Source of the DNA: an uncultured Micrococcales bacterium
GTDB taxonomy: Bacteria; Actinomycetota; Actinomycetes; Actinomycetales; Microbacteriaceae
Assembly (NCBI GenBank): GCA_903929105.1
Contig: CAIYTL010000156.1
Span: 1 to 9,708 of the forward strand
Reading direction: 5' to 3'
DNA: 9,708 nucleotides
In this document: piece after piece, positions 1 to 6,851 of the stretch
How the letters are laid out: each line of letters opens with the position of its first letter
How positions within the stretch are numbered: the first letter of the stretch is position 1
Translations under genes and position numbers: made by a program
Notes under the pieces: model-generated
Databases searched by the model: none
What the model saw: only the letters and a program-made list of their open reading frames with translations
What the model was told of the DNA's origin: nothing

Positions 1-1157
1 CTCACTTTGAGCTCAACTTCGCTGATCTGCAGACCATCGCCTGAGCGAGTGTGCAAAACCTCAACCACGTTTGCGTTTGCACCGGCAATGACCTCTGCGG
101 TGCGAGCTAACTGACCTGGGCGGTCTGGCAACATGATTGAGATGTCGGTGAAGCGTTCGCTTGCAGCTAGGCCGTGACGCACAACGCGCAACATTAGCAG
201 TTGGTCCATGTTGCCGCCCGAGAGCACAGCAACGGTGCGGCCTTTTGGCTTGATTTTTTTGGCGAGGATCGCTGCCACGCTCACGGCACCGGCTGGTTCA
301 ACAACCTGTTTTGAGCGCTCAAGCAACATCAAAATCGCTTTTGCGATTTCGTTTTCGCTCACGGTAACTACATCGTCTAGGTGCTTTTTGATTAGCTCGA
401 ACGGAATGCGGCCAGGTTTTGAAACAGCAATGCCATCGGCAATGGTTGGTGTGGTGTGAATTTCAACCATTTCACCAGCTTTTAGTGACGGCGGGTAGGC
501 CGCAGCGTGTTCGCTTTGAACGCCGATGACTTTGATTTTGCGACCCTGTTGGGCGGCGCGCAACTTGGCGGCCACGGCTACGCCAGCGGCTAGTCCCCCG
601 CCTCCGATGGCCACGACTATTACCTCGACGTCGTCAACCTGCTCCATGATTTCTAGACCAACAGTGCCCTGGCCGATGATCACGTCTAGGTTGTCGAACG
701 GCGGAATGAAAACCGCGCCCGTGGTTTTAGCAAACTCTTGCGATGCCTTGTAGGCCTCGGCAAAGTTTGCGCCGGTTAGAACAACGTCGGCACCGTAGCC
801 ACGGGTTGCTTGAACTTTAGGCAGTGATGCCCCGGTCGGCATAAAAATGGTGGCTTTGATGCCAAGTTTGTTTGCAGCTAGAGCAACTCCCTGAGCGTGG
901 TTGCCGGCCGACGCCGCAATCACACCTTTGGCGCGTTCGGCGGCTGTGAGTTTGCTCATGCGGTTGTAAGCACCGCGAACCTTGTAGGCGCCGGTGCGCT
1001 GCAGGTTCTCGCACTTTAGATAAACGTCTTGCCCAGTTAGTTCGCTCAAGAAATAGTTGTGCAACACCGGGGTTTCAAGCACCACATCGCCCAAAATCTC
1101 GCGCGCCGCCGCAAAATCTGCAAGCGTCGGCACTTCGATTGGGTGGTGTTGTGACAT
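1..1157 (-). CDS. ilvA: Threonine ammonia-lyase (threonine dehydratase), single-ACT form, C-terminus off the window
   Basis: PLP enzyme deaminating L-threonine to 2-oxobutanoate, the first committed step of isoleucine synthesis; cytosolic. About 385 codons are visible, running off the left edge. The fold-type II PLP core fills roughly residues 15-320: the lysine motif RTGAYKVRGAY (Schiff-base lysine about K59), the SAGNHAQG loop, the phosphate-binding GGGGL near residue 186 and SGGN near 311. After that an ACT regulatory domain begins (SIMLPDRPGQLARTAEVIAG) and is cut by the window edge, so only the end of the ACT domain is missing if this is the usual ~400-residue form. Start ATG at 1157-1155 begins MSQHHPIEVP and has GAGAGG 5 bases upstream (1163-1168). 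It lies 42 bases after htpX on the same strand with no terminator seen between, so it may be read from the lemA-htpX unit. Family call is secure; whether the role is biosynthetic or catabolic is not decided by sequence. Confidence 0.93.
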   Translation of the reverse strand, partial: MSQHHPIEVPTLADFAAAREILGDVVLETPVLHNYFLSELTGQDVYLKCENLQRTGAYKVRGAYNRMSKLTAAERAKGVIAASAGNHAQGVALAANKLGIKATIFMPTGASLPKVQATRGYGADVVLTGANFAEAYKASQEFAKTTGAVFIPPFDNLDVIIGQGTVGLEIMEQVDDVEVIVVAIGGGGLAAGVAVAAKLRAAQQGRKIKVIGVQSEHAAAYPPSLKAGEMVEIHTTPTIADGIAVSKPGRIPFELIKKHLDDVVTVSENEIAKAILMLLERSKQVVEPAGAVSVAAILAKKIKPKGRTVAVLSGGNMDQLLMLRVVRHGLAASERFTDISIMLPDRPGQLARTAEVIAGANANVVEVLHTRSGDGLQISEVELKV

Positions 1158-1199
1158 GTCAGCCTCTCAGTTCTGTGCTGTTAGAAGTTTAGCTGGCTA

Positions 1200-2114
1200 T
1201 TAAAAACCGCCGCCGATTTTGCGCAGGCGCGCAATGCGATCTGCCAATGGCGGGTGTGAAGAGAATAGACGCTCAGTGAAACCGGCTTTTTTCATTGGGT
1301 CTGAAATGTACATGTGCGCCATGGTGCTGCTGTGACGGCGAAGCGGGCGACCATAGGTGCCGAGCTTTTCGAGTGCGCTGGCCAAACCCTCAGGGTAACG
1401 AGTTAGCTCGGCCCCCGAAGCGTCGGCAAGATACTCGCGCTGACGTGAAACTGCAGCTGTGACCAGCGGACCAATAACCCACGCGATAATCGTGCCAACA
1501 AGGCCAACCAAAACTAAGACCAGCCCAAGGCCGTTACTGTCACTGTTGTTGTCACGGCTGTTGCGGTTGCCACCGAACATGTTCGAATAAAACGCCATGC
1601 GCACGGCCATGTCGGCGATGATGCCGATTGCGCTGACCAAACCGAAGACAATTGTTGTCACGCGAATGTCATAGTTTTTGACGTGGCTCATCTCGTGGGC
1701 CATAACACCCTCAAGCTCAGTGTCATTCATCATCTCGAGCAGACCGCTGGTGGCAGCAACCACCGCGTGCTTTGGGTCGCGCCCAGTGGCAAAAGCGTTT
1801 GGCGCCGGGTCGTTGATGATGTAAACCTTTGGCATTGGCATGCCCTCGGCAATCGAGAGGTTCTCAACCGTGTTCCACAAGCGCGGGTTGTCGCTCTTTT
1901 GAATCTCAACCGCGCCGCTCATGGCAACCGCTAAAGAACTGGCGGCGTAGTACTGAATCAAGGTGTACACCGCAACGATTGCCAAAATAAAAATCGCGCT
2001 TGAGCCGTTGCCGGTGGCATAACCCCACCAGATCGAAAGCCCGCCAAGCAAGCCAACAAACAGCGCAATGATTATTACGGTATTGCGTTTATTGGCGGCG
2101 ATAGCCGAATACAT
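1200..2114 (-). CDS. htpX: Membrane zinc metalloprotease HtpX (M48B family)
   Basis: Integral membrane endopeptidase that cleaves misfolded or damaged membrane proteins, with its active site on the cytoplasmic side in characterised homologues. The 304-residue length is normal. Hydrophobic segments lie at about 12-30 and 40-62, and again around 152-170 and 197-222. The catalytic motif HEMSH is at 140-144 (zinc ligands H140 and H144, catalytic E141), with the third ligand in REYLAD at 226-231 (E227). The C-terminal SHPPLADRIARL at 286-297 is typical of HtpX. Residues 180-196 are a short Asn/Ser/Asp-rich stretch between membrane segments. It starts 8 bases after the lemA stop, and its Shine-Dalgarno AAGGGT overlaps that stop codon, so translation is probably coupled to lemA. 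No missing key residues. Confidence 0.97.
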   Translation of the reverse strand: MYSAIAANKRNTVIIIALFVGLLGGLSIWWGYATGNGSSAIFILAIVAVYTLIQYYAASSLAVAMSGAVEIQKSDNPRLWNTVENLSIAEGMPMPKVYIINDPAPNAFATGRDPKHAVVAATSGLLEMMNDTELEGVMAHEMSHVKNYDIRVTTIVFGLVSAIGIIADMAVRMAFYSNMFGGNRNSRDNNSDSNGLGLVLVLVGLVGTIIAWVIGPLVTAAVSRQREYLADASGAELTRYPEGLASALEKLGTYGRPLRRHSSTMAHMYISDPMKKAGFTERLFSSHPPLADRIARLRKIGGGF

Positions 2115-2125
2115 AAAGACCCTTA
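2115..2125 (-). promoter_or_regulatory. htpX ribosome-binding site overlapping the lemA stop codon
   Basis: Read on the minus strand, the lemA TAA runs straight into the htpX start as TAAGGGTCTTTATG. The SD-like AAGGGT therefore shares bases with the stop codon and sits 5 bases before the ATG. Ribosomes finishing lemA are placed to start htpX, consistent with one mRNA and coupled synthesis of the two membrane proteins. Confidence 0.6.
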
Positions 2126-2701
2126 GAACTTGACCTGTGGTGGCTCTTGAATGCTGGCGCTGTCAGCGACCTCAAAGAACTCGCGCTCTTTGAAACCTAA
2201 GCCGCGCACAAACAAAGTGGCCGGAAACTGCTTGATCTTGATGTTTAGCTCACGAACGCCACCGTTATAGAAACGACGGGCGGCCATGATCTTGTTTTCG
2301 GTGTCGGTGAGTTCACTCTGGAGGTTCAAGAAACCAGCGTTTGCCTGAAGCTGAGGGTATGCCTCAGCAACTGCAAACAAGCTCTTCATTGCGCCCTGAA
2401 ATTGGCCTTCGGCGGCAGCTGCGGCAGCCGGGCTGCCGAGAGCCGCAGGTGAAACTGTGGCCGCACGTGCGCGGGTGACGTTGTCGAAAACCGTTGCCTC
2501 GTGAGTGGCGTATCCCTTAACAGTTTCAATCAGGTTAGGAATCAGGTCGGCACGACGCTTGAGCTGAACTGTAATGTCGCTCCAGGCTTCGCTGACACGC
2601 TCGTTAAGTGTGACAAGACCGTTGTAGGTTGACCAAAGAAAAATTCCGAGAACAACAATGATGCCCACAACAACTAAAACGGCAATAAGGGTTGAATCCA
2701 T
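2123..2701 (-). CDS. lemA: LemA family membrane-anchored protein
   Basis: LemA proteins are small, N-terminally anchored, mostly alpha-helical proteins of unknown molecular role, often next to membrane proteases or TPM-domain genes. This one has 192 residues, close to the usual ~185-200. A single membrane segment spans about 6-23 with a very short N-terminal tail. Then come the family signatures: W40-SDITVQLKRRADLIPNLIETVKGYATHE to about 68, AEAYPQLQAN at 112-121, LQSELTDTENKI at 127-138, ARRFYNGGVRELN at 141-153 and the closing FPATLFVRGLGF. An alanine-rich linker lies at 85-98. Start ATG at 2701 has AGGAG 6 bases upstream (2708-2712). It is the first gene of the lemA-htpX pair, and the pairing suggests membrane protein quality control, which is inference. 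Family assignment is firm, function is not. Confidence 0.95.
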   Translation of the reverse strand: MDSTLIAVLVVVGIIVVLGIFLWSTYNGLVTLNERVSEAWSDITVQLKRRADLIPNLIETVKGYATHEATVFDNVTRARAATVSPAALGSPAAAAAAEGQFQGAMKSLFAVAEAYPQLQANAGFLNLQSELTDTENKIMAARRFYNGGVRELNIKIKQFPATLFVRGLGFKEREFFEVADSASIQEPPQVKF

Positions 2702-2746
2702 TTCGTGCTCCTAAATGTCAATTCGATTGAGAATTGCGTTGTTTCA

Positions 2747-2773
2747 ATGCTACCCAGTGGTGACGATATTCAA
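2747..2773 (-). promoter_or_regulatory. Possible promoter for lemA-htpX
   Basis: On the minus strand TTGAAT (2773-2768) is followed 15 bases later by TAGCAT (2752-2747), about 45 bases before the lemA ATG. The -10 fits TANNNT, but the spacing is short and the -35 is only partial. This is a weak candidate; read-through from the tRNA upstream is an alternative source of transcript. Confidence 0.25.
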
Positions 2774-2821
2774 TCAGCCAAATGGTGCGCTTTAGGCGAA
2801 CTTTCAGGAGTTGTGCATAAG

Positions 2822-2897
2822 TGGTGCCCCTAGTCGGACTCGAACCGACACTGAAACGATTTTAAGTCGTCTACCTCTGCCATTGGGTTATAGGGGC
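2822..2897 (-). tRNA. tRNA with UAA anticodon (nominal Leu) but class I structure
   Basis: A 76-base cloverleaf including an encoded CCA. The acceptor stem GCCCCTA/TAGGGGC is a perfect 7 bp, with discriminator A73 then CCA (2824-2822). The T arm GTCGG-TTCGAGT-CCGAC is perfect. The anticodon stem GACGA/TCGTT carries a 7-base loop CTTAAAA, giving anticodon UAA at 2864-2862, which reads the rare UUA leucine codon. The D arm is weak: A10-U25, C11-G24 and C12-G23 pair, C13 faces A22, and the loop contains the usual GG. The odd point is the variable region, only 5 bases (TCAGT). Bacterial leucine tRNAs are class II with a long variable arm, so identity as a LeuRS substrate is uncertain although the anticodon is unambiguous. 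U8, A14, G18, G19 and the U54-C56 positions are conserved, so it looks functional rather than decayed. The 5' end lies directly after the ndh terminator with almost no leader. Confidence 0.88.
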
Positions 2898-2900
2898 AGA

Positions 2901-2939
2901 AAACCCCGAGCCCCACACCGACCGGCGCGAAACTCGGGG
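2901..2939 (-). terminator. Strong intrinsic terminator after ndh
   Basis: On the minus strand CCCCGAG (2939-2933) pairs with CTCGGGG (2910-2904), followed by TTTT then CT into the tRNA. The interior continues the stem: TTTCG can pair with TGGGG mainly through G-U pairs, then CGCC with GGTG, closing on a GGTC tetraloop. That is 16 uninterrupted pairs counting wobbles. The wobbles exist only in RNA copied from this strand (they would be C-A mismatches on the other), which supports the direction. It ends the ndh transcript 17 bases past the stop codon. Confidence 0.85.
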
Positions 2940-2955
2940 ATCTGTTGAAACTAGA

Positions 2956-4302
2956 TTATGCCTTCGGGCGGCTTGCGAAAGTCTCGAACGCCGCGCGAGG
3001 GGTCTGCGTTGCGCTGATACCCACAATGTCGCGACGCAAGAAGAAGTTGTTAACCCAACCCCAGAACACGCGCAACTTGCGCTCGAACATTGGCATTGCC
3101 ATGCCGTGGTAGCCACGGTGCATGAACCAAGCCAAAAGACCCTTGATTGCAACTCCGCGCCACTGATACACACCATAGCCAACACCTAGGCCAGCAACAG
3201 CACCGAGGTTGGTGTGGTTGTATTCAACAACACCCTCGCCGCGAAGGTTGGCAACGATGTTCTTAGCAAGCAACTTGGCTTGACGAACAGCGTGCTGGGC
3301 GTTTGGAACGCAGAAACCGCCAACACCGCCACCCGAAAGGTCAGGCACTGCAGACACGTCGCCAGCAGTCCAGACGCCATCTAAGATTTCTTCGCCGTTA
3401 ACAACCTGCAAAGTTGCCTTCGCCGTGATGCGGCCACGCTCGTCAAGAGGCAACGAAGTGTTGCGCACAAACGGGTGGGCCATAACGCCGGCTGTCCAGA
3501 CGATGGTGTCTGACTCAAAGCTCTCGCCGGTTGAAAGTTCGATCTTGCCGCCCACCGCGCTCTGAAGCTGAGTGTTTAGGTGAATCTGAGCACCGCGTTC
3601 TGCAAGGTTTTTGATAACCCATTCGCTGGTAGACAGTGAAACCTCAGGCATGATGCGACCCATTGCCTCAATGAGGTGAAAGTGGGTGTCTTTGAACTTA
3701 AGGCCCGGGTAGTAACGCAAAAGATAGGTTGCAAGTGAACGCATTTCAGCGAACACTTCGATGCCAGCAAAACCGCCGCCAACCACCACGAAGGTCAAAA
3801 GACGGTCGCGGGCTGCACCAGCAGGCAGGTTAGCTGCCTTGTCAAAGTTTGCAAGAATGCGGTTGCGAATCTCAACAGCTTCTTCAACAGTCTTTAGGCC
3901 GATGGCAGTGTCAGCGACGCCTGGAATCGGAAAAGTGCGTGAAACTGCACCAGCGGTAACAACCACCTGGTCAAATTCGAATTCATAAGGAGCCAAGCCT
4001 TCAACCTCAATGGTTGCAACTTTCTTGGCGTGGTCGATCTTAGTGACCTTGCCCGAAATGATGTTTGTCTTGCGCAGGTGACGACGGTGCGAAGTCACAA
4101 CGTGGCGAGCCTCAATGGCACCACCGACAACCTCTGGCAAGAAAGGCTGGTAGGTCAAATATGGCAGCGGGTCAACAAGAGTGACTTCGGCCTCGCCTTT
4201 GGCAAGGTGCTTCTCAAGTTTTTTAGCTGTGTAGAAACCGGCGTAACCGCCGCCGACTACGAGGATCTTAGGCGCGCTGGCGCCACTGTTATTTGCAGGC
4301 AT
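2956..4302 (-). CDS. ndh: Type II NADH dehydrogenase (NADH:quinone oxidoreductase, NDH-2)
   Basis: Single-subunit, FAD-containing, non-proton-pumping enzyme that passes electrons from NADH to membrane quinone on the cytoplasmic face. At 448 residues the length is normal. The FAD-binding Rossmann motif is VVGGGYAG at 15-22, the NADH-binding one VVGGGFAGIE at 173-182. FAD contact WTAGD is at 311-315 and the quinone-side AQHAVRQ at 335-341. The C-terminal third (about 366-425) is the usual amphipathic membrane-binding part, rich in Gly, Trp and Phe with basic residues, ending in a non-conserved tail. ATG at 4302 is chosen because MPANNSGASAPKILVVGG puts the first motif at the expected distance. 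The SD is poor (only AGAGA close to the ATG). It is last in the eno-ftsB-DUF501 cluster, 46 bases downstream of DUF501, and is closed by a strong terminator. The place is occupied by ppx in the mycobacterial version of this cluster. Confidence 0.95.
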   Translation of the reverse strand: MPANNSGASAPKILVVGGGYAGFYTAKKLEKHLAKGEAEVTLVDPLPYLTYQPFLPEVVGGAIEARHVVTSHRRHLRKTNIISGKVTKIDHAKKVATIEVEGLAPYEFEFDQVVVTAGAVSRTFPIPGVADTAIGLKTVEEAVEIRNRILANFDKAANLPAGAARDRLLTFVVVGGGFAGIEVFAEMRSLATYLLRYYPGLKFKDTHFHLIEAMGRIMPEVSLSTSEWVIKNLAERGAQIHLNTQLQSAVGGKIELSTGESFESDTIVWTAGVMAHPFVRNTSLPLDERGRITAKATLQVVNGEEILDGVWTAGDVSAVPDLSGGGVGGFCVPNAQHAVRQAKLLAKNIVANLRGEGVVEYNHTNLGAVAGLGVGYGVYQWRGVAIKGLLAWFMHRGYHGMAMPMFERKLRVFWGWVNNFFLRRDIVGISATQTPRAAFETFASRPKA

Positions 4303-4348
4303 TTCTCTAATTTACTACCTAACTGGTGGTGGTTGGTTCGGTTTGGGT

Positions 4349-4873
4349 TTAGCTTGTTGCAAGTTTTGGTGCGTCATAGTCGATGCATTCGCAACGCGAT
4401 TGCTTCCAGGTGCAAGCCTCGAGCGCGAGGTCACCGATTGGGTTGACACCTGGCCCGGCTGCGAGCGCATGGCCGGCAAGCGCGTGCAAGCACTTCACTC
4501 GGGTTGGCATGCCGCCTGCTGAGATTCCGTCGATCTCGGGCACGGCGTCGGCTAGTGCTGCGCGGTCGGCCAAATAAGCCGCGTGAGCCCGCCCGTAGGC
4601 TGCGCTCAACTCGGTGTCTTGGGCAAGCATTTGCTCGTATTGCTTCATAACTTGAGTTGCCTCGAGCGTTGAGATTGCTGCGGTTGCAGCCGGCAACGTT
4701 AGGTAATAGGTGGTGGGGAACGGCTCGCCGTTACCCAACCTCGGCTTAGTTTGCACCACGATTGGGTTGCCGCAAATGCAGCGAGCGGCAATAGCGACGA
4801 TGTCGCGCGCAGGCCGACCGAGCTGCTTTGAAACAGTTTCGATGTCTTTTGGTGTGGCTGGCGTTAGCGGCAT
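4349..4873 (-). CDS. DUF501 family protein (actinobacterial conserved, unknown function)
   Basis: A 174-residue soluble protein without signal peptide or membrane segment. It carries the recognisable DUF501 pattern: RDIVAIAARCICGNPIVV at 23-40, TKPRLGNGEPFPTTYYLT at 42-59, then GGMPTRVKCLHALAGHALA from 120 and GPGVNPIGD at 140-148. Cysteines at 32, 34, 128, 154, 161 and 163, with histidines at 130 and 135, suggest a metal or cluster site, but that is inference and no ligand is established here. It starts 12 bases after the ftsB stop with a weak SD (AGAGA), inside the eno-ftsB-DUF501 order that is conserved across Actinobacteria, so co-transcription is likely. The C-terminal ~10 residues are non-conserved. 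The function is unknown; I am sure of the family, not of a role. Confidence 0.9.
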   Translation of the reverse strand: MPLTPATPKDIETVSKQLGRPARDIVAIAARCICGNPIVVQTKPRLGNGEPFPTTYYLTLPAATAAISTLEATQVMKQYEQMLAQDTELSAAYGRAHAAYLADRAALADAVPEIDGISAGGMPTRVKCLHALAGHALAAGPGVNPIGDLALEACTWKQSRCECIDYDAPKLATS

Positions 4874-4885
4874 GCTTGCGATTCT

Positions 4886-5488
4886 CTATTTTTTAGCAGG
4901 ATTATCTAGCCCAGCAACAACCACAGATTCAACCAGGTTGCTAACCCAGTTGTTCTTGGTTTGGGCGATGCTCTGCGAGATTTGATTGGTTTTGCGCTCT
5001 TGGGCAAGTTTTTCGCCCAGTGTGCCGGTTGCATCGCTGGCGTTAGCGGTGTCGGCACCAACGACTAGGTAGCTAATCTCGCCTGGCAAAACATAAAACA
5101 GTCGGTCGCGGGCTTGCGAGCGCACATACACGGGGTCTTCCCAGCGGTTTTTTGAGTCTTTCAGCTGGTTGTTGGCATCACGCATGGCCGCCACTTGTGC
5201 TTGAGCGTCGCTAATCTGCTGGCGCTGTTGAAACCAGTACTGCAGCTGAGGTGCCAGAGTGAATACACCGAAAACGATGATCACAAAAATGCTCACCAAA
5301 TAAACGTTTTGCCGCAGGTTATCGAAAATCTCGGCAGCAAAGCGCGAACCGTTGTTGGTCTGTGCACCAGATTTGGCCACGCGAGTGCGCGAAACCCCCG
5401 CACGCGCAGCTGACTGTTTTGAGGCAGTCGGCTGGTTAGCTCGGCCGGTGGCCGAACCTTTGCGTGCAGGGGGTTTGCGGTTAGACAA
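4886..5488 (-). CDS. ftsB: FtsB/DivIC-family septum formation initiator protein
   Basis: Bitopic membrane protein of the divisome, expected to work with FtsL and FtsQ in recruiting and activating septal peptidoglycan synthesis. The 200 residues comprise a long basic, low-complexity cytoplasmic N-terminus (1-50, rich in Arg, Lys, Ala, Ser), one membrane helix at about 62-80, an extracytoplasmic coiled coil at about 82-113 (QQRQQISDAQAQVAAMRDAN) and the family core WEDPVYVRSQARDRLFYVLPGE at 116-137. A Ser/Thr/Gln-rich tail follows. The long N-terminus and extended C-terminus are usual for actinobacterial members. ATG at 5488 lies 17 bases after the enolase stop with no clear SD, so it probably depends on enolase translation. 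It could equally be named DivIC; the paralogue name is a convention. Placement directly after eno is the standard actinobacterial and wider bacterial arrangement. Confidence 0.9.
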   Translation of the reverse strand: MSNRKPPARKGSATGRANQPTASKQSAARAGVSRTRVAKSGAQTNNGSRFAAEIFDNLRQNVYLVSIFVIIVFGVFTLAPQLQYWFQQRQQISDAQAQVAAMRDANNQLKDSKNRWEDPVYVRSQARDRLFYVLPGEISYLVVGADTANASDATGTLGEKLAQERKTNQISQSIAQTKNNWVSNLVESVVVAGLDNPAKK

Positions 5489-5505
5489 TTTGGCTTTGAA
5501 GCGAA

Positions 5506-6792
5506 CTAGTTCTTGAAGCGTGGGAACGCGCCGCGACCAGCGTAAACCGCTGCGTCTTGTAGCTCTTCTTCAATGCGCAGCAACTGGTTGTATTTAGCAA
5601 CGCGCTCGCTGCGTGCAGGTGCACCGGTCTTGATCTGACCAGCGTTGGTTGCAACGGCAAGGTCAGCAATAAAGGTGTCTTCGGTCTCGCCTGAGCGGTG
5701 GCTGATGATGGCCTTCATGCCCGAGCGCTGAGCCAGTGAAACGGCATCTAGGGTCTCGGTTAGGGTGCCGATCTGGTTTACCTTCACCAAAATGGCGTTG
5801 CCGGCTGCCTCGTCGATGCCCTTCTGCAAGCGTGCAGGGTTGGTTACATAAAGGTCGTCGCCAACAAGCTGAACCTTGGTGCCAAGCTCAGCGGTGATCT
5901 TGGTCCAGCCAGCCCAGTCGTCTTCGGCTAGTGGGTCTTCGATCGAAACTAGTGGGAATCGTGCAACTAGGTCGGCGTAGTAAGCGATCATTTCGTCGCT
6001 GGTGCGCTCTTGACCTTCGAAGGTGTACTTGCCGGTTGCTTCGCTATAGAACTCGGTTGAAGCTACGTCGAGTGCAAGTGCAATGTCGGTGCCTAGCTTG
6101 TAGCCAGCCTTTGCGATTGCCTCGCCGATGATCTCGAGGGCAGCAGCATTGGTAGGTAGCTCAGGGGCGAAACCACCCTCGTCGCCAAGACCGGTTGCTA
6201 GACCCTTTGAGTGCAAGATGCCCTTAAGAGCGTGATAAACCTCAACACCCCAACGAAGACCTTCGCTGAATGACTCTGCGCCTAGAGGCACGATCATGAA
6301 CTCTTGAATGTCAACACCGGTGTCAGCGTGTGCGCCACCGTTGATGATGTTCATTAGCGGAACAGGCAATACATAAGCGTTTGGGCCGCCTAGGTAGCGG
6401 TATAGTGGCTGGCCGGTTGCCTCAGCAGCCGCGCGAGCGTTAGCAAGTGAAACACCCAAGATTGCGTTTGCACCCAAGTTTGACTTGTTGTCGGTGCCGT
6501 CAACTGCGATTAGCGCTGCGTCAACTAGTCGCTGGTCAAGAGCGTCGAAGCCAACAAGTGCTTCGTCGATGGTCTCGATAACAGCCTTAACTGCGTTCTG
6601 AACACCCTTGCCTAGGTAGCGACCCTTGTCGCCATCGCGGCTCTCGTGAGCTTCAAACGCACCGGTTGATGCGCCTGATGGCACAGCTGCGCGGCCAAAG
6701 CTGTCGTCTTCTAGCAGAACTTCAACCTCAACGGTTGGGTTGCCGCGTGAGTCTAGAATCTCGCGGGCGCCAATGGCTTCAATGATTGACAA
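5506..6792 (-). CDS. eno: Enolase (phosphopyruvate hydratase)
   Basis: Catalyses 2-phosphoglycerate to phosphoenolpyruvate in glycolysis and the reverse in gluconeogenesis; cytosolic, Mg-dependent, usually an octamer in bacteria. The full 428 residues fit the family. Visible are the N-terminal DSRGNPTVEVEV at 14-25, the mobile SGAST loop at 39-43, GDEGGFAP at 203-210 (general acid E205), metal ligands D242 (ALDVASTE), E285 (SIEDP) and D312 (GDDLYVTNP), the signature ILVKVNQIGTLTET at 334-347 (catalytic base K337), SHRSGET at 364-370 and K388 in KTGAP. No key residue is missing. The start is TTG (6792-6790): it gives the expected N-terminus MSIIEAIGAREI and has AGGAG exactly 6 bases upstream, with no in-frame ATG nearby. 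First gene of the eno-ftsB-DUF501-(ndh) cluster. Confidence 0.98.
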   Translation of the reverse strand: MSIIEAIGAREILDSRGNPTVEVEVLLEDDSFGRAAVPSGASTGAFEAHESRDGDKGRYLGKGVQNAVKAVIETIDEALVGFDALDQRLVDAALIAVDGTDNKSNLGANAILGVSLANARAAAEATGQPLYRYLGGPNAYVLPVPLMNIINGGAHADTGVDIQEFMIVPLGAESFSEGLRWGVEVYHALKGILHSKGLATGLGDEGGFAPELPTNAAALEIIGEAIAKAGYKLGTDIALALDVASTEFYSEATGKYTFEGQERTSDEMIAYYADLVARFPLVSIEDPLAEDDWAGWTKITAELGTKVQLVGDDLYVTNPARLQKGIDEAAGNAILVKVNQIGTLTETLDAVSLAQRSGMKAIISHRSGETEDTFIADLAVATNAGQIKTGAPARSERVAKYNQLLRIEEELQDAAVYAGRGAFPRFKN

Positions 6793-6798
6793 GGGGGT

Positions 6799-6803
6799 CT
6801 CCT
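6799..6803 (-). promoter_or_regulatory. Shine-Dalgarno that fixes the TTG start of enolase
   Basis: AGGAG (within GAGGAGACCCCCTTG on the minus strand) sits 6 bases before the TTG at 6792. Together with the conserved N-terminal residues this makes TTG the real start. Confidence 0.8.
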
Positions 6804-6821
6804 CTTAGTTGTCATGTTGGT

Positions 6822-6851
6822 GATTTATTTTGAGTGGATGCCTGACGGCAA
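6822..6851 (-). promoter_or_regulatory. Candidate promoter of the enolase cluster
   Basis: TTGCCG (6851-6846) and TAAATC (6827-6822) on the minus strand are 18 bases apart and lie 30 bases before the enolase start. The flanking sequence is AT-rich around the -10. The match to consensus is partial. The 166-base gap after the antitoxin gene holds no other feature I can support. Confidence 0.35.

Noticed and set aside
208..753. Plus-strand frames opposite ilvA
   Set aside because: Complement of the conserved PLP-enzyme core; no start context or domain.
2871..3185. 104-codon minus-strand frame overlapping the tRNA, terminator and ndh end
   Set aside because: Runs through the tRNA and terminator hairpin and is out of frame with ndh; Cys/Ser-rich translation without family resemblance.
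4030..4446. 138-codon plus-strand frame across the ndh start and DUF501 end
   Set aside because: Antisense to two well-supported genes, no recognisable motif, no SD; a shadow.
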